From: an uncultured Burkholderiales bacterium
GTDB lineage: Bacteria > Pseudomonadota > Gammaproteobacteria > Burkholderiales > Burkholderiaceae_C
Direction of reading: 5' to 3'
Assembly: GCA_903822825.1 (NCBI GenBank)
Contig: CAIJQQ010000008.1
Span: 1 to 64,000, forward strand
Length of the DNA: 64,000 bases
The translations under genes were made by a program, and so were the position numbers. The notes under the pieces were generated by a model that made no database searches, was not told the DNA's origin, and worked only from the letters and a program-made list of their open reading frames with translations. This document shows, in pieces, positions 18,515-27,645 of this stretch. Position 1 is the stretch's first letter. Each line of letters begins with the position of its first letter.

Positions 18515-19222
18515 TTAACCAATTTTGAGTTCTTGCCTCAGTTTCTTGACGACTGTGGACAAAATTTGGCTGATCCTTGATTCACTCACGCCCAAAACCT
18601 CGCCAATTTCCTTGAGGTTGAGCTCTTCAACATAGTATAGCGACATGACCATTTTCTCTCGCTCAGGAAGGTGATCAATGGCGTCCATCACAGCGTCCAT
18701 GAACTCGGCTTCCTCGACCATGACCTCGGGCTGCATGTTGCTGTCCCCCGGCATGCTCATGACCTCGTCGGTGACCACTTCCATGGAATAAGTCTCAAAG
18801 CGCTTGGCCTGTCCTCGTTCTTTGTGGAACTCCTCGATGTCCTTGCCCATGAATTCAGCCAGCTCGAACTGGTTGGGCGTGCGACCGAGTTCGGCGCTGA
18901 GCACATGAACCGCTTCGTTTTCGCTTTTGTTGAAAGCCACAGCAGAACGCGGTAAAAAAGACTGTCGGCGCACCTCGTCCAAGATGGCTCCGCGCACACG
19001 GCTGAGGGCAAAATGCTCGAACTCGAAGCCTTTGGTGGGATCAAAAGAGCGCGCCGCTTCAATCAAGCCCACCATTCCGACCTGGATCAGTTCATCGAGT
19101 TCCATGAAGGGCGGCACCCTCGCCTTCAAATGCACCGCCACCCGCTTGACCATCGGCATGTGGCTGATGATCAGGGATTCGTGTCGGTTATCGACCTGTT
19201 CGTAAAGTGAAACAGAAGCCAC
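18515..19222 (-). CDS. fliA: RNA polymerase sigma factor FliA (sigma-28)
   Basis: A 235-residue group 3 sigma factor that directs RNA polymerase to late flagellar promoters. Visible parts: region 2 (MVGLIEAARSFDPTKG, FEHFALSRVRGAILDE), region 3, and region 4 helix-turn-helix (LNLKEIGEVLGVSESRISQI). I chose GTG at 19222, which reads MASVSLYEQ, because AAGGGG lies 6 bases upstream; TTG at 19237 would overlap the flhG stop and lacks such a site. It is the fourth gene of the flhA operon. Its anti-sigma factor FlgM is at 43250, and seven promoters matching its specificity are in this window. Confidence 0.96.
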   Translation of the reverse strand: MASVSLYEQVDNRHESLIISHMPMVKRVAVHLKARVPPFMELDELIQVGMVGLIEAARSFDPTKGFEFEHFALSRVRGAILDEVRRQSFLPRSAVAFNKSENEAVHVLSAELGRTPNQFELAEFMGKDIEEFHKERGQAKRFETYSMEVVTDEVMSMPGDSNMQPEVMVEEAEFMDAVMDAIDHLPEREKMVMSLYYVEELNLKEIGEVLGVSESRISQILSTVVKKLRQELKIG

Positions 19223-19233
19223 GGTCGTCCCCT

Positions 19234-20052
19234 TCAAAGGGCGTTGTGGAGCATGCGCCCCATGAAAAATTGCAATCGACCCGAGGCCTTCTCGATCGGA
19301 GGCAGTTGGGTGATCAGTTCGGCCAACATCCTGAAATCTCGCGCGGCAGCACTGCCTGGCGCGAACTCCTGGACCGATTTGTATTTGCGCAAGGACTGGA
19401 GCACCAGCTCATCGGCTTCGATCGAATGCAGGTAGCGAATAGAGGTGCCCAAAAACCGGTTGCACACATCGTTCATGCGCCGGTAAAGCTGCTTGCCTTG
19501 CGCACTGTTGCCCACCATGTTGGGGATCAGGTAAATCTCGTCCAGCGCCTGCTCGGTGGTCATCACTTTGATGAGCCCATACGCATCTGCAATGGACGAA
19601 GGTTGATCACAAGCCACCACAAAGCGTCGTTGGCATGCGGCCATGAACTCCAGCACTGGAGGCGAAATACCTGCGGCCACATCGACCACCAAATAATCGA
19701 CGGGCTCTTGGATGTCGTCAAAACTGCGGATGATGGCGGCAATCTGGGTGTTGTCGAGTGCCGCCAGATCGCGCACGCCCGAGGCACCAGGCACCAGACG
19801 CACGCCCTGCGGTGTGGTGACGATGATGTCTTGCAGGGTGTGCGAGCCGTCCATCACATGGGCAATGTTGAGCGGCGCATGCACACCCATCGCAATTTGA
19901 GCGTTGGCCAAGCCCAAGTCCGCGTCGAGCAGCATGACTTTGGCGCCACGCATGGCCAAGGCCACCGCCAGATTGATGGAGATGGTGGTTTTGCCAGCGC
20001 CGCCTTTGCCGCTGGCAATGCCGATCACCTGGGTGTTCGAGAACTTATGCAT
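19234..20052 (-). CDS. flhG: Flagellar number regulator FlhG (MinD-like ATPase)
   Basis: A 272-residue MinD/ParA-type ATPase. The deviant Walker A SGKGGAGKT is at residues 14-22; DADLGLANAQ and VDYLVVDVAAG are the switch regions; helical C-terminal membrane-targeting residues follow. FlhG (FleN, YlxH) works with FlhF to limit flagellar number and position, and in polar flagellates it restrains the master sigma-54 activator. Its ATG overlaps the end of flhF by 8 bp. Presence of the flhF-flhG pair suggests polar flagellation (inference from the family). Confidence 0.95.
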   Translation of the reverse strand: MHKFSNTQVIGIASGKGGAGKTTISINLAVALAMRGAKVMLLDADLGLANAQIAMGVHAPLNIAHVMDGSHTLQDIIVTTPQGVRLVPGASGVRDLAALDNTQIAAIIRSFDDIQEPVDYLVVDVAAGISPPVLEFMAACQRRFVVACDQPSSIADAYGLIKVMTTEQALDEIYLIPNMVGNSAQGKQLYRRMNDVCNRFLGTSIRYLHSIEADELVLQSLRKYKSVQEFAPGSAAARDFRMLAELITQLPPIEKASGRLQFFMGRMLHNAL

Positions 20053-21532
20053 TCATGACCTTGGCCGTGGTGCGGCTGCGTTTGGCAACCACTGTTTTGG
20101 GTGATTCTACGGTGGGGCTGGCGCGTTTGCGGGCTGGCTTTTTCTTGGGCAATTCCATGGGCATGTCGCCCAACGGGGCCAAGGCCATGGTCACCAACTG
20201 GGCGGGTTCAAAAGCCACAGAGTTGTTGGTCAACGTGGCCCCTTGGCTGACCATGGAAATGCCCAAGGTGTTGTTGCACAAGCCTTGAATCAAAGCCCAA
20301 GGGTGCGCCGCTTCATCGAGCTTGCTCAGCATGAGCGAAGCCCAGCCTGTTGAAGGCGTCTCCAGCACTTTTTGAACACTGGTGACTGTGGCGTCCACGG
20401 GCAAGACAGCATGCAGTTGCACCGCAGGCGCAGCCCCGCGAAGCGCTTGGGCGTGGGCCATGAAATCGGTGCCGGGCGTGTCGATCCAAATGGCTTTGCG
20501 GCCTGACAAATCATCGAGCAACAACTTCAAGGATGGAAGGTCACCCGCCTTGTAGCACTCGACCCCGGTTTGCGCGGCGAGCACTTGCAAATGGCTCCAG
20601 GCGCCAGGGCGCTGATCACAGTAGCTGATGATGGCTTGCTGCTCAGCGTCGACGCTGGCGCAGGCTTGTTTGGCCAAACGCACGACCATCAGGGTCTTGC
20701 CTGCACCTGAAGGGCCACACACAGCGTGAACACCTTGCTGTGGGGCGCCCAGTGCCGGCCGCAGCAATGCATCTGCCAGCAATTGGAAGACCACGCCGCG
20801 GGCTTGTGACACAGAGTTCAAATTGCGCACACTGTCCAGCAGCAAAGAGCGCAGCCGCGCAGGCATGCCCAACTCGAGCAATTGGTTCCACAAATGTTCG
20901 ATTTCAGGCGCCAAGCCCAAGCCGCCTTGCCAAACGGCCATTTGCCGTGACAGCGCGAACTCCTGTCGCAATGCGGTCATTTCCTGGCGAAGCAGCTCAA
21001 CAGTTTCTTGACTGCGGCGGAAGTCGTGCACCATTTCTGAGGGTGCTGGCGCTGAGGCGGGCGTGTGTGCAACCATGGGCGACATGGTCGTGGGGGCCGC
21101 CGCAGCCGACTGTGCAGACAACTCTGCATTGGCAGAGGGTTCTGACTGAACGTGCGCAACCGGTGGGGTCACCACACGGCGTGACAAGGCCGTCAGTGCG
21201 TCCATGACCATGTCGTGCTCGTTGGCGCCAGAGGCATCGACAGATGCCTCTGGCGCGGAGTTGACCATCTGCTCCTCGAACACCCTGCCAAAAGCCTGCG
21301 TTGTGGGTGTTTGGGGGGCTCTTGAAAATTCGCCGCTGGACACCGCAACTGGCTTGAAAGCATTGTCCAGCGTGGGCAAAGGCGCCGCAGGCGCGGTTTC
21401 AACGGCCACGACCAATTCGATCTGGTTGTCCACTTTGTGGCTTGAGATGATCAGCACGTCCTGGCCATACATTTGGATGGCTTTTTCGTTGGCTGCGCGG
21501 CTGTCTCGGGCGAGGATGCGTTTGAGTTCCAT
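20045..21532 (-). CDS. flhF: Flagellar SRP-type GTPase FlhF
   Basis: A 495-residue protein with an N-terminal basic/B region (MELKRILARDSRAANEK), a long Ala/Pro-rich variable middle of about 150 residues, and a C-terminal NG GTPase domain. The P-loop GPSGAGKT lies near residue 270, with WIDTPGTD as the G3-like motif and MLSKLDEA as G4. FlhF marks the pole for flagellar assembly and is antagonised by FlhG. It lies 6 bp after flhA. The extreme C-terminus (KKKPARKRASP) is basic and low-complexity. Confidence 0.94.
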   Translation of the reverse strand: MELKRILARDSRAANEKAIQMYGQDVLIISSHKVDNQIELVVAVETAPAAPLPTLDNAFKPVAVSSGEFSRAPQTPTTQAFGRVFEEQMVNSAPEASVDASGANEHDMVMDALTALSRRVVTPPVAHVQSEPSANAELSAQSAAAAPTTMSPMVAHTPASAPAPSEMVHDFRRSQETVELLRQEMTALRQEFALSRQMAVWQGGLGLAPEIEHLWNQLLELGMPARLRSLLLDSVRNLNSVSQARGVVFQLLADALLRPALGAPQQGVHAVCGPSGAGKTLMVVRLAKQACASVDAEQQAIISYCDQRPGAWSHLQVLAAQTGVECYKAGDLPSLKLLLDDLSGRKAIWIDTPGTDFMAHAQALRGAAPAVQLHAVLPVDATVTSVQKVLETPSTGWASLMLSKLDEAAHPWALIQGLCNNTLGISMVSQGATLTNNSVAFEPAQLVTMALAPLGDMPMELPKKKPARKRASPTVESPKTVVAKRSRTTAKVMNA

Positions 21533-21538
21533 GATTTA

Positions 21539-23656
21539 TCAGTCGTTTGAAACGGCAGGAGTTGGGCGGGGGTCGGCTTGCACCGTGCTGATGACTTTGA
21601 CCGATTGGTCGTCCGGAATTTCGCTGTAGGACAGCACGGTCAGATCGTTCACGCGAAAGCGCACCGAACGGGACATCCACGAGCGGATGGCGGGAGAGAC
21701 CACCAAAACAGCTGGAAGACCCTGCTCTTCCATGTCGCGTGCGCTTTGACGCAGCGCGGCGAACAGGCTCTCGGCCAGCGCAGGCTCCAGCACCATGCCC
21801 TGCCCGCTGGTGTTCTGGGCCAGCACGTTGTGCAGCAATTGCTCCAGTTGGGGGTCCAAGGTCAGCACAGAGAGGGTGTCGCGGTTTTCAACCAGGCTTT
21901 GCACGATCATGCGGCCCAGTTTGGGGCGGATGAGGGCGGTGAGTTGTTCGGGGTCTTGGGTTCGTGCGCTCGCTTCTGTCAAAGACTCGACCACGGTGCG
22001 CATGTCACGGATAGGCACTGATTCTTGCAGCAGGTTTTGCAAGGTGCGCGTCACCACGCCCAAGGGCAGCTTGCCGGGCACCAGCTCTTCCACCAGCTTG
22101 GGTGAGCGTGCAGCCAGTTTGTCGAGCAGCTTTTGGGCTTCGTCGTGGCTCAGCAACTCGCTGGCGCTGTCGCGCAGGACTTTGTTCAAATGGGTGGCGA
22201 TGGCGGTGCTGGGGTCGACCACGGTGTAACCCAAGGCGCGTGCCTGGTCGCGCAGCGAAGGTTCAATCCAGACGGCCTCCAAGCCAAACGCTGGCTCTTT
22301 GGTGGCTTGGCCTTCCACGCGGCCATAGACTTTGCCGGGGTTGATGGCCAGCTCGCGGCCCACACGGGCTTCGCCTTTGCCGCGCACCACGCCGTTGAGC
22401 ACGATATGGTATGCATCAGGGTCGAGGTTCAGGGCATCACGGATGCGCACGGGTTGAACCAAAAAGCCCAGCTCGGCAGACAGCTTTTTGCGCACGCCTT
22501 TGACGCGGGTCATCAGCTGACCACCGGTCTCGGGGTTGACCAGCGGGATCAAGCCGTAACCAATTTCCAGACCAATCAGGTCCACCTGCTCCACATCGTC
22601 CCAGTCGAGTTCTTTGGGGGCATCTGATACGGCCGGCAAGGCGTTGGTGATGGCCTGCTCGGCGGCATTGTTTTTGTTGATCACCATCACGCCAATGCCT
22701 GCCGTGGCCGCGGCCAGGGTCAAGAACACCAGGTGGGGCATGCCAGGCACCAGACCCAGCAAAGTCAAAATGCCGGCTGTGATGAACAGGGCAGGCGGGT
22801 TGGCCAATTGGGTGCTGGCCTGTTCGGTCATCGACTCGGAGGTGGTCACCCGCGTGACGATGATGGCCGTGGCCAGAGACAGGAACAATGAAGGAATTTG
22901 CGCGACCAGGCCGTCACCGATGGTCAACAACACATAAATTCGTGTGACTTCAGCCAATGGCAGGTTGTGCTGGCCCACACCGATGGCCAGGCCACCGACG
23001 ATGTTGATGATCAGAATCAACAGGCCCGCCACGGCGTCACCGCTCACGAACTTGGAGGCACCGTCCATGGAGCCGAAGAAGTCCGACTCTTGCGACAGCT
23101 CTTCACGGCGCTTTTTGGCCGTTTCCTGATCAATGACGCCAGCGTTCAAGTCAGCGTCAATCGACATTTGTTTGCCAGGCATCGCATCCAAAGTGAAACG
23201 GGCGTTCACTTCAGACACACGGCCTGCACCTTTGGTCACCACGATGAAGTTGATGACCATCAGGATCACGAAGATGATGAAACCCACCAAGTAGTTGCCG
23301 GCGATCACAAACTCGCCAAAGGAGGCGATGACCTTGCCGGCCGACTCGGGGCCTTGGTGACCATTGACCAGAATGACACGGGTGGATGCCACGTTGAGCG
23401 CCAGGCGCAGCATGGTGGCAAACAGCAAGACCGAAGGGAAGGATGAAAAGTCCAGAGGCTTGCGGGTGCCAATGGCGATCATGATGACCACCAGGCCCAC
23501 AATGATGTTGAAGGTGAACAGGATGTCCAGAATGATGGGGGGCAGCGGGATGACCAGCATGGCCATGATCAGCAAGACCAGCGCAGGGATACCCAGGCCT
23601 GCGACGTCAAATCGGGACAGGTTCTGTCGAAGTGTTGACAGGGTCAGGGTGCTCAT
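21539..23656 (-). CDS. flhA: Flagellar export gate protein FlhA
   Basis: A 705-residue core component of the flagellar type III export gate. The N-terminal half has about eight membrane segments and the family signature RVSEVNARFTLDAMPGKQMS in the cytoplasmic loop. The C-terminal 350 residues form the cytosolic nonamer ring that receives chaperone-substrate complexes. Length matches the family (about 690-700). It heads the leftward operon flhA-flhF-flhG-fliA and is preceded by a sigma-54-type promoter at 23708-23723. It is separated from flhB, which is in the divergent operon. Confidence 0.97.
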   Translation of the reverse strand: MSTLTLSTLRQNLSRFDVAGLGIPALVLLIMAMLVIPLPPIILDILFTFNIIVGLVVIMIAIGTRKPLDFSSFPSVLLFATMLRLALNVASTRVILVNGHQGPESAGKVIASFGEFVIAGNYLVGFIIFVILMVINFIVVTKGAGRVSEVNARFTLDAMPGKQMSIDADLNAGVIDQETAKKRREELSQESDFFGSMDGASKFVSGDAVAGLLILIINIVGGLAIGVGQHNLPLAEVTRIYVLLTIGDGLVAQIPSLFLSLATAIIVTRVTTSESMTEQASTQLANPPALFITAGILTLLGLVPGMPHLVFLTLAAATAGIGVMVINKNNAAEQAITNALPAVSDAPKELDWDDVEQVDLIGLEIGYGLIPLVNPETGGQLMTRVKGVRKKLSAELGFLVQPVRIRDALNLDPDAYHIVLNGVVRGKGEARVGRELAINPGKVYGRVEGQATKEPAFGLEAVWIEPSLRDQARALGYTVVDPSTAIATHLNKVLRDSASELLSHDEAQKLLDKLAARSPKLVEELVPGKLPLGVVTRTLQNLLQESVPIRDMRTVVESLTEASARTQDPEQLTALIRPKLGRMIVQSLVENRDTLSVLTLDPQLEQLLHNVLAQNTSGQGMVLEPALAESLFAALRQSARDMEEQGLPAVLVVSPAIRSWMSRSVRFRVNDLTVLSYSEIPDDQSVKVISTVQADPRPTPAVSND

Positions 23657-23707
23657 GGGGTGTTCGGGCTCATCAAACAGGGTTCAAAGGTCATTTGGGA
23701 GCTATCA

Positions 23708-23723
23708 AGCAAGCCTCATGCCA
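23708..23723 (-). promoter_or_regulatory. Sigma-54 promoter of the flhA operon
   Basis: On the minus strand the sequence reads TGGCATG-AGGC-TTGCT, a near-perfect match to the -24/-12 consensus TGGCACG-N4-TTGCW. It is 52 bp upstream of flhA and faces away from a similar site serving fliK. Confidence 0.85.
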
Positions 23724-23759
23724 TGCAATCCGACACCTGCCCAGTGGCTTGGCTCAGGT

Positions 23760-23775
23760 TGGCCTGTAATTTGCA
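23760..23775 (+). promoter_or_regulatory. Sigma-54 promoter of the fliK-flhB operon
   Basis: The sequence reads TGGCCTG-TAAT-TTGCA, with the GG and GC dinucleotides at -24/-12 spacing. It is about 94 bp upstream of the fliK start and 37 bp from the divergent flhA site, so one activator-bound region could serve both. Confidence 0.8.
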
Positions 23776-23868
23776 AGATCATGGTTATCGAAGCCAAAGC
23801 GGCAAGTAATTTCCGCCCTGTGACTTCGCTCAGTTCACCCTTTGCATCACCCAAAAAGCAAACACACC

Positions 23869-25383
23869 ATGGCTTTGAACCTTTTAGACAGCTTGAACTC
23901 CACGGCAGCCACCCCGGAGAAGAATGCTTTTCAACTCAAAACCAAAGAAGCCCCGGACGGCGCCATCGCCGATTTTGCGCAGCTGCTGGGCAGCCTGCTG
24001 AACCCGGCACAGCCCAAAGACCCGATCAGCGCCGATGGCGCCGCCGCACCCACGGATGCCAAGGAAGCCAAGGTCGGGCAAAAAGTTGCCACTTTGAACG
24101 CGGATTCGGCCAACCCGGATGGCTCGGCCGCCCGGCTGACCCTGGCCACACAAGTGACAACAACCCAGACGGCCATGGTCGCGGGCATGGCTTCGCCACA
24201 AAACCTCACAGCCTTGGTTTTGAGCCCCAACATGACCGCCATCACGCCCAGCCAAACTGCATCCGACGCAGGCAGTCTGGTGGCGTTTGCCAAGTCTCAG
24301 GGTCTGGATGAAGACGTGGCCGCTTGGCTGCTCGCGGCAGGCAAAGGCACAACGGCCGCTAAATCAGAGGCCACATCCGAGCCCCCTGCCCTGGATGCCC
24401 AAGCACTGGCGAACGCAGCCGTGACCATCAGCCTGCTGGCGTCGCCGGCTCAGGCAACGGCCAAGGCTGTAATCGCAAGCGCACCGGCTGAGGCCACGCC
24501 ATCGCCTATCCAACTCATGCCCATGGCCACGCCTGCCGCCTGGCTGACGCCTCGCCCCGCGGCAACGGGCAAAACCGCCAATGCAGCACCCACGTTGCCA
24601 CAGACTGGCAGCAACAAAGACACGGCGCACGCGAGTGACTTGGACTTGACTTTGATTTTTGGCGACAGCAAGAACCCGGCCAAAACGCCCCCCGCACCGG
24701 AGGCGTCATTCACCCCGGCCGCATGGGTGATGGCGGGCATGCCAGGCACTGCAGCCCAAACTTCGTCGCTGCTGACGGCCTCCTCGCTGGTGAAATCGAT
24801 CTCGACCGACAAACAGGCCGACGACGGCAGCGCCCAAGTGGACGGGCTGAACAATGTCAACGCCGAACGCAGCCCGGTCAAACTCAGCGACCCGCTGAGC
24901 AGCACCGGCAACGCCAAGGGCACGGAGCCTGGCATGAGCACGGCCGAGCGCAGCGAATTGCACCAAGGCCAAGCTGACAAAATGGGCCAGGCCATTGGCC
25001 AGCGGATGCTCAGTGAAATGGAAAAAGGCCACTGGCACCTTAAAATGATGCTCAGGCCGGCCAACCTTGGCAACATTGAAGTTGAAATGCGTTTGCGCAA
25101 TGGCGAACTGGATGCCAATTTCACGGCATCGCAAGCGAGCACGCGCGATTTGTTGCAAGATGGCCTGCCCAAGCTCAAAGACATCCTGACCCAAATGGGC
25201 ATGGATGTTGCTAACATGAACATTGGTGGTGGGTCGAGCCAAAAAAATGGCGGAGACCCGACACCCCAGCAAGCACGGAGCTTGGCCCCTGCAACGCAGA
25301 CAGATCACCCCGAGGATCAGGCCACCACGAAGACCCAACCGGCCCCTACAACGGGCAAGGATGGTCTGGATGTGATGGTTTGA
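23869..25383 (+). CDS. fliK: Flagellar hook-length control protein FliK
   Basis: A 504-residue secreted molecular ruler that ends hook growth by switching export specificity through FlhB. The N-terminal about 370 residues are Ala/Thr/Pro-rich and variable, as usual. The C-terminal Flg_hook domain is recognisable (GHWHLKMMLRPANLGNIEVE, LRNGELDANFTA, LPKLKDILTQMGMDVANMNI). I chose ATG at 23869 (MALNLLDSL) over the upstream TTG at 23842, whose extension contains basic residues unrelated to FliK. First gene of a rightward operon of flagellar export and switch genes. Confidence 0.93.
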   Translation: MALNLLDSLNSTAATPEKNAFQLKTKEAPDGAIADFAQLLGSLLNPAQPKDPISADGAAAPTDAKEAKVGQKVATLNADSANPDGSAARLTLATQVTTTQTAMVAGMASPQNLTALVLSPNMTAITPSQTASDAGSLVAFAKSQGLDEDVAAWLLAAGKGTTAAKSEATSEPPALDAQALANAAVTISLLASPAQATAKAVIASAPAEATPSPIQLMPMATPAAWLTPRPAATGKTANAAPTLPQTGSNKDTAHASDLDLTLIFGDSKNPAKTPPAPEASFTPAAWVMAGMPGTAAQTSSLLTASSLVKSISTDKQADDGSAQVDGLNNVNAERSPVKLSDPLSSTGNAKGTEPGMSTAERSELHQGQADKMGQAIGQRMLSEMEKGHWHLKMMLRPANLGNIEVEMRLRNGELDANFTASQASTRDLLQDGLPKLKDILTQMGMDVANMNIGGGSSQKNGGDPTPQQARSLAPATQTDHPEDQATTKTQPAPTTGKDGLDVMV

Positions 25384-25405
25384 ACCCCACAGAAGAGGCA
25401 ACACC

Positions 25406-25981
25406 ATGGCTGATGAAGAAGTTGAAGTAGAAGAGAAAAAGAAGTCCCCGCTGGTCAAGATCATCATCTTTGCCGTGGTCGGGATTCTGGTTCTGGCCGG
25501 CGTGGTCGTGGGCACCATGTTCGTCACGGGCTTCTTCGACCGCAAAGACACGCATGCGATGGAAGCGCGCCTGGCGGAGTTCGAAGCACAAGCCTCGGCC
25601 GCCAAAGCCGCCAGCGATGCCATCCCGCAACGGGTCACCAAAGAATCGCCCGAGCTCACCCGCTTTGAGAACAGCTACATGGACCTGGAAAAACCACTGG
25701 TGTCCAACATGATGAATTCGCGCAAGGTCATGCAGGTCAACATTTCGATCATGACCCACTACGACGAGCGCGTGTTCAAGAACGTCAAAAAGCACGAAGT
25801 GGCGCTGCGCTCGGTGGCACTGGACGTGATGCGTCAGCAAACCGATGGCGAACTCAATACCCCTGAATTTCGCAAGGACCTGGCCAGCAAAATCCGCGAA
25901 GCCATGAACAAAGTCTTGGAAAAATACGAAGACTTTGGCGGCATTGAAGAAATTTTCTTCTCGAGCTTTGTGGTTCAGTGA
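25406..25981 (+). CDS. fliL: Flagellar basal body-associated protein FliL
   Basis: A 191-residue single-pass inner-membrane protein. A charged cytoplasmic start is followed by the membrane segment IIIFAVVGILVLAGVVVGTM (about 18-38) and a periplasmic domain containing LEKPLVSNMM and NISIMTHYDERV. FliL surrounds the stator units and supports torque. It lies 22 bp after fliK and 18 bp before fliM. Typical family length is 150-190 residues. Confidence 0.93.
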   Translation: MADEEVEVEEKKKSPLVKIIIFAVVGILVLAGVVVGTMFVTGFFDRKDTHAMEARLAEFEAQASAAKAASDAIPQRVTKESPELTRFENSYMDLEKPLVSNMMNSRKVMQVNISIMTHYDERVFKNVKKHEVALRSVALDVMRQQTDGELNTPEFRKDLASKIREAMNKVLEKYEDFGGIEEIFFSSFVVQ

Positions 25982-25999
25982 GTCTGGACAGAGTTGACC

Positions 26000-27004
26000 A
26001 TGTCTGAAGCCCAACCTTTGCTGAGCGCCGATGAGCTTTCCGCTCTCTCGGCTGCCGTTGACGATGGCAGCTTGAGTGTAGACACAGGCTACAACCTGGA
26101 CGCACCCGTTCGCAAGCACGACCTGACCACGGAAGACAGCAGCCTGGGGGTCAATGTCGCTTCGCTCGACATGATCAATGAACGCTTTATCCGCTTGTTC
26201 CGGTTGGGCATGCTTGAAGTGCTTCGGACCAGCCCACGCATCAACCCGACACACACACAAATCGTGCGCTTTGGTGATTACCTCAAAGGCCTGCGAGCGC
26301 CCTTGTCTGTGAACATCACCCGCATGAGCCCTTTTAGAGGGTATGCCATGGTGGTCATCGAACCCACTGTGGTGTTCAGCTCTTTGGACAGTTTTTTTGG
26401 CGGTTTCGGCCGCGGTGTGGGCCAATTGCCCCCAGGGCGGCTGTTCACGCCAACCGAGTCACGGATCATCAAGATCATCTTGCAAGTCTTCTTTCGCTCA
26501 CTGAAAGAAGCATGGTCTCCCATCGCAGCGGTGGATTTCGAGCACGTGAGCTCGGAGATCAACCCCCAGTTCGCCCAAATTGCCGACGAAAACGACCTGG
26601 TGGTGCTGTGCCGCTTTGAGGCTGAAGCCACATCACATGGTGCCGGGTTCATCGACATGGTGATCCCTTATGTGGCCCTCAAACCCGTGCGCGACCTGCT
26701 GCGCAACCGAGTGCAAAGCGGCGACGGCAACGAAGAATCCGACAAACTCTGGCGCAACCAACTGGCCGATGCGGTCAAGGACGCCGAGTTGGAAATGAAC
26801 ATCTTGCTGGGCAAGTTGCAAATCTCACTCAGCCAGTTGCAACAAATGCAATCGGGCGATGTGCTGTATTTCAAGAAGCCAGACCATGCCCGGGCCATGA
26901 TCCGGGACCTGCCCATCTACGATGTGGAAGTGGGCACCATGGGCAGCCAAACCGCGGTCAAGGTCGTCGAAGCGATCAGCCCCGTCCCGCACAACAAGAA
27001 CTGA
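26000..27004 (+). CDS. fliM: Flagellar motor switch protein FliM
   Basis: A 334-residue C-ring protein. The N-terminal segment (MSEAQPLLSADELSAL) resembles the CheY-P-binding LSQxEIDAL region. The middle CheC-like domain follows (RLFRLGMLEVLRTSPRI), and the C-terminal SpoA domain ends with GDVLYFKKP. FliM connects FliG to FliN and reverses rotation on CheY-P binding. Start at ATG 26000; the TTG two codons earlier is less likely. Second-last residues fit the usual length of 330-340. Confidence 0.96.
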   Translation: MSEAQPLLSADELSALSAAVDDGSLSVDTGYNLDAPVRKHDLTTEDSSLGVNVASLDMINERFIRLFRLGMLEVLRTSPRINPTHTQIVRFGDYLKGLRAPLSVNITRMSPFRGYAMVVIEPTVVFSSLDSFFGGFGRGVGQLPPGRLFTPTESRIIKIILQVFFRSLKEAWSPIAAVDFEHVSSEINPQFAQIADENDLVVLCRFEAEATSHGAGFIDMVIPYVALKPVRDLLRNRVQSGDGNEESDKLWRNQLADAVKDAELEMNILLGKLQISLSQLQQMQSGDVLYFKKPDHARAMIRDLPIYDVEVGTMGSQTAVKVVEAISPVPHNKN

Positions 27005-27021
27005 ATGCCAAGGAGCCTCCC

Positions 27022-27330
27022 ATGAGCGATACAAGCACCCCCGAAAACGCCCAGGAGATGGCCGACAAAGGCCAGATCCACACGGACGTTTTGCAAAACA
27101 TCCCGGTCACCTTGTCCATTGAAGTGGGCCGAGCAGTGATCAAAATCCGCGACTTGATGCGGCTGACGCAAGGCAGCGTGGTCGAACTCGACCGCATCGC
27201 GGGTGAGCCCCTCGACCTGCTGGTCAACAACACCGTGGTCGCCCAAGGCGAAGTGGTGCTGCTCAACGACCGCTATGGCATTCGCTTGACCCGAGTCGTT
27301 CCAGCCACCGAGCGCCTCGAAAACCTGTGA
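27022..27330 (+). CDS. fliN: Flagellar motor switch protein FliN
   Basis: A 102-residue SpoA-domain protein: VLQNIPVTLSIEVGRAVIKI, LMRLTQGSVVELDR, EPLDLLVNNTVVAQGEVV and FGIR-like YGIRLTRVV. FliN tetramers line the base of the C-ring and dock FliH for cargo delivery. A good ribosome binding site (AAGGAG) lies 8 bases before ATG. Follows fliM by 17 bp. Confidence 0.96.
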   Translation: MSDTSTPENAQEMADKGQIHTDVLQNIPVTLSIEVGRAVIKIRDLMRLTQGSVVELDRIAGEPLDLLVNNTVVAQGEVVLLNDRYGIRLTRVVPATERLENL

Positions 27331-27348
27331 TCCCTTACATTACACAGC

Positions 27349-27645
27349 ATGTCAACCGGATGGACGTTTTTTGATTGGCTGCAGTACCTGCTCAGCTTTG
27401 CCTTGGTGATTGGCTTGCTGCTGGGCCTGCTTTGGGCCTTGCGCAAACTGCAAAATGGCCAAGGCTTCATCAAGCGCCCGCACCAGCGTTTGCAGTTGAT
27501 CGAAAGTTTGTCTGTTGCGCCGCGCCAGAAAATTGCCCTGATTCGGCTGGACGGCCAAGAGGTTCTGGTGGGCATAACCCCACACCAAATCAATCTTCTT
27601 CACACCCCCACGGTCAAGGTCGTGAGCCCGGAAAATCCCCCATGA
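27349..27645 (+). CDS. fliO: Flagellar export protein FliO
   Basis: A short 98-residue protein with one N-terminal membrane segment (LLSFALVIGLLLGLLWALRKL) and a cytoplasmic tail containing LQLIESLSVAPRQKIALIR and VLVGITPHQINLL, which is the FliO signature. FliO acts as a chaperone for assembly of the FliP ring in the export gate. The stop overlaps the fliP start (ATGA), indicating translational coupling. Confidence 0.92.
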   Translation: MSTGWTFFDWLQYLLSFALVIGLLLGLLWALRKLQNGQGFIKRPHQRLQLIESLSVAPRQKIALIRLDGQEVLVGITPHQINLLHTPTVKVVSPENPP

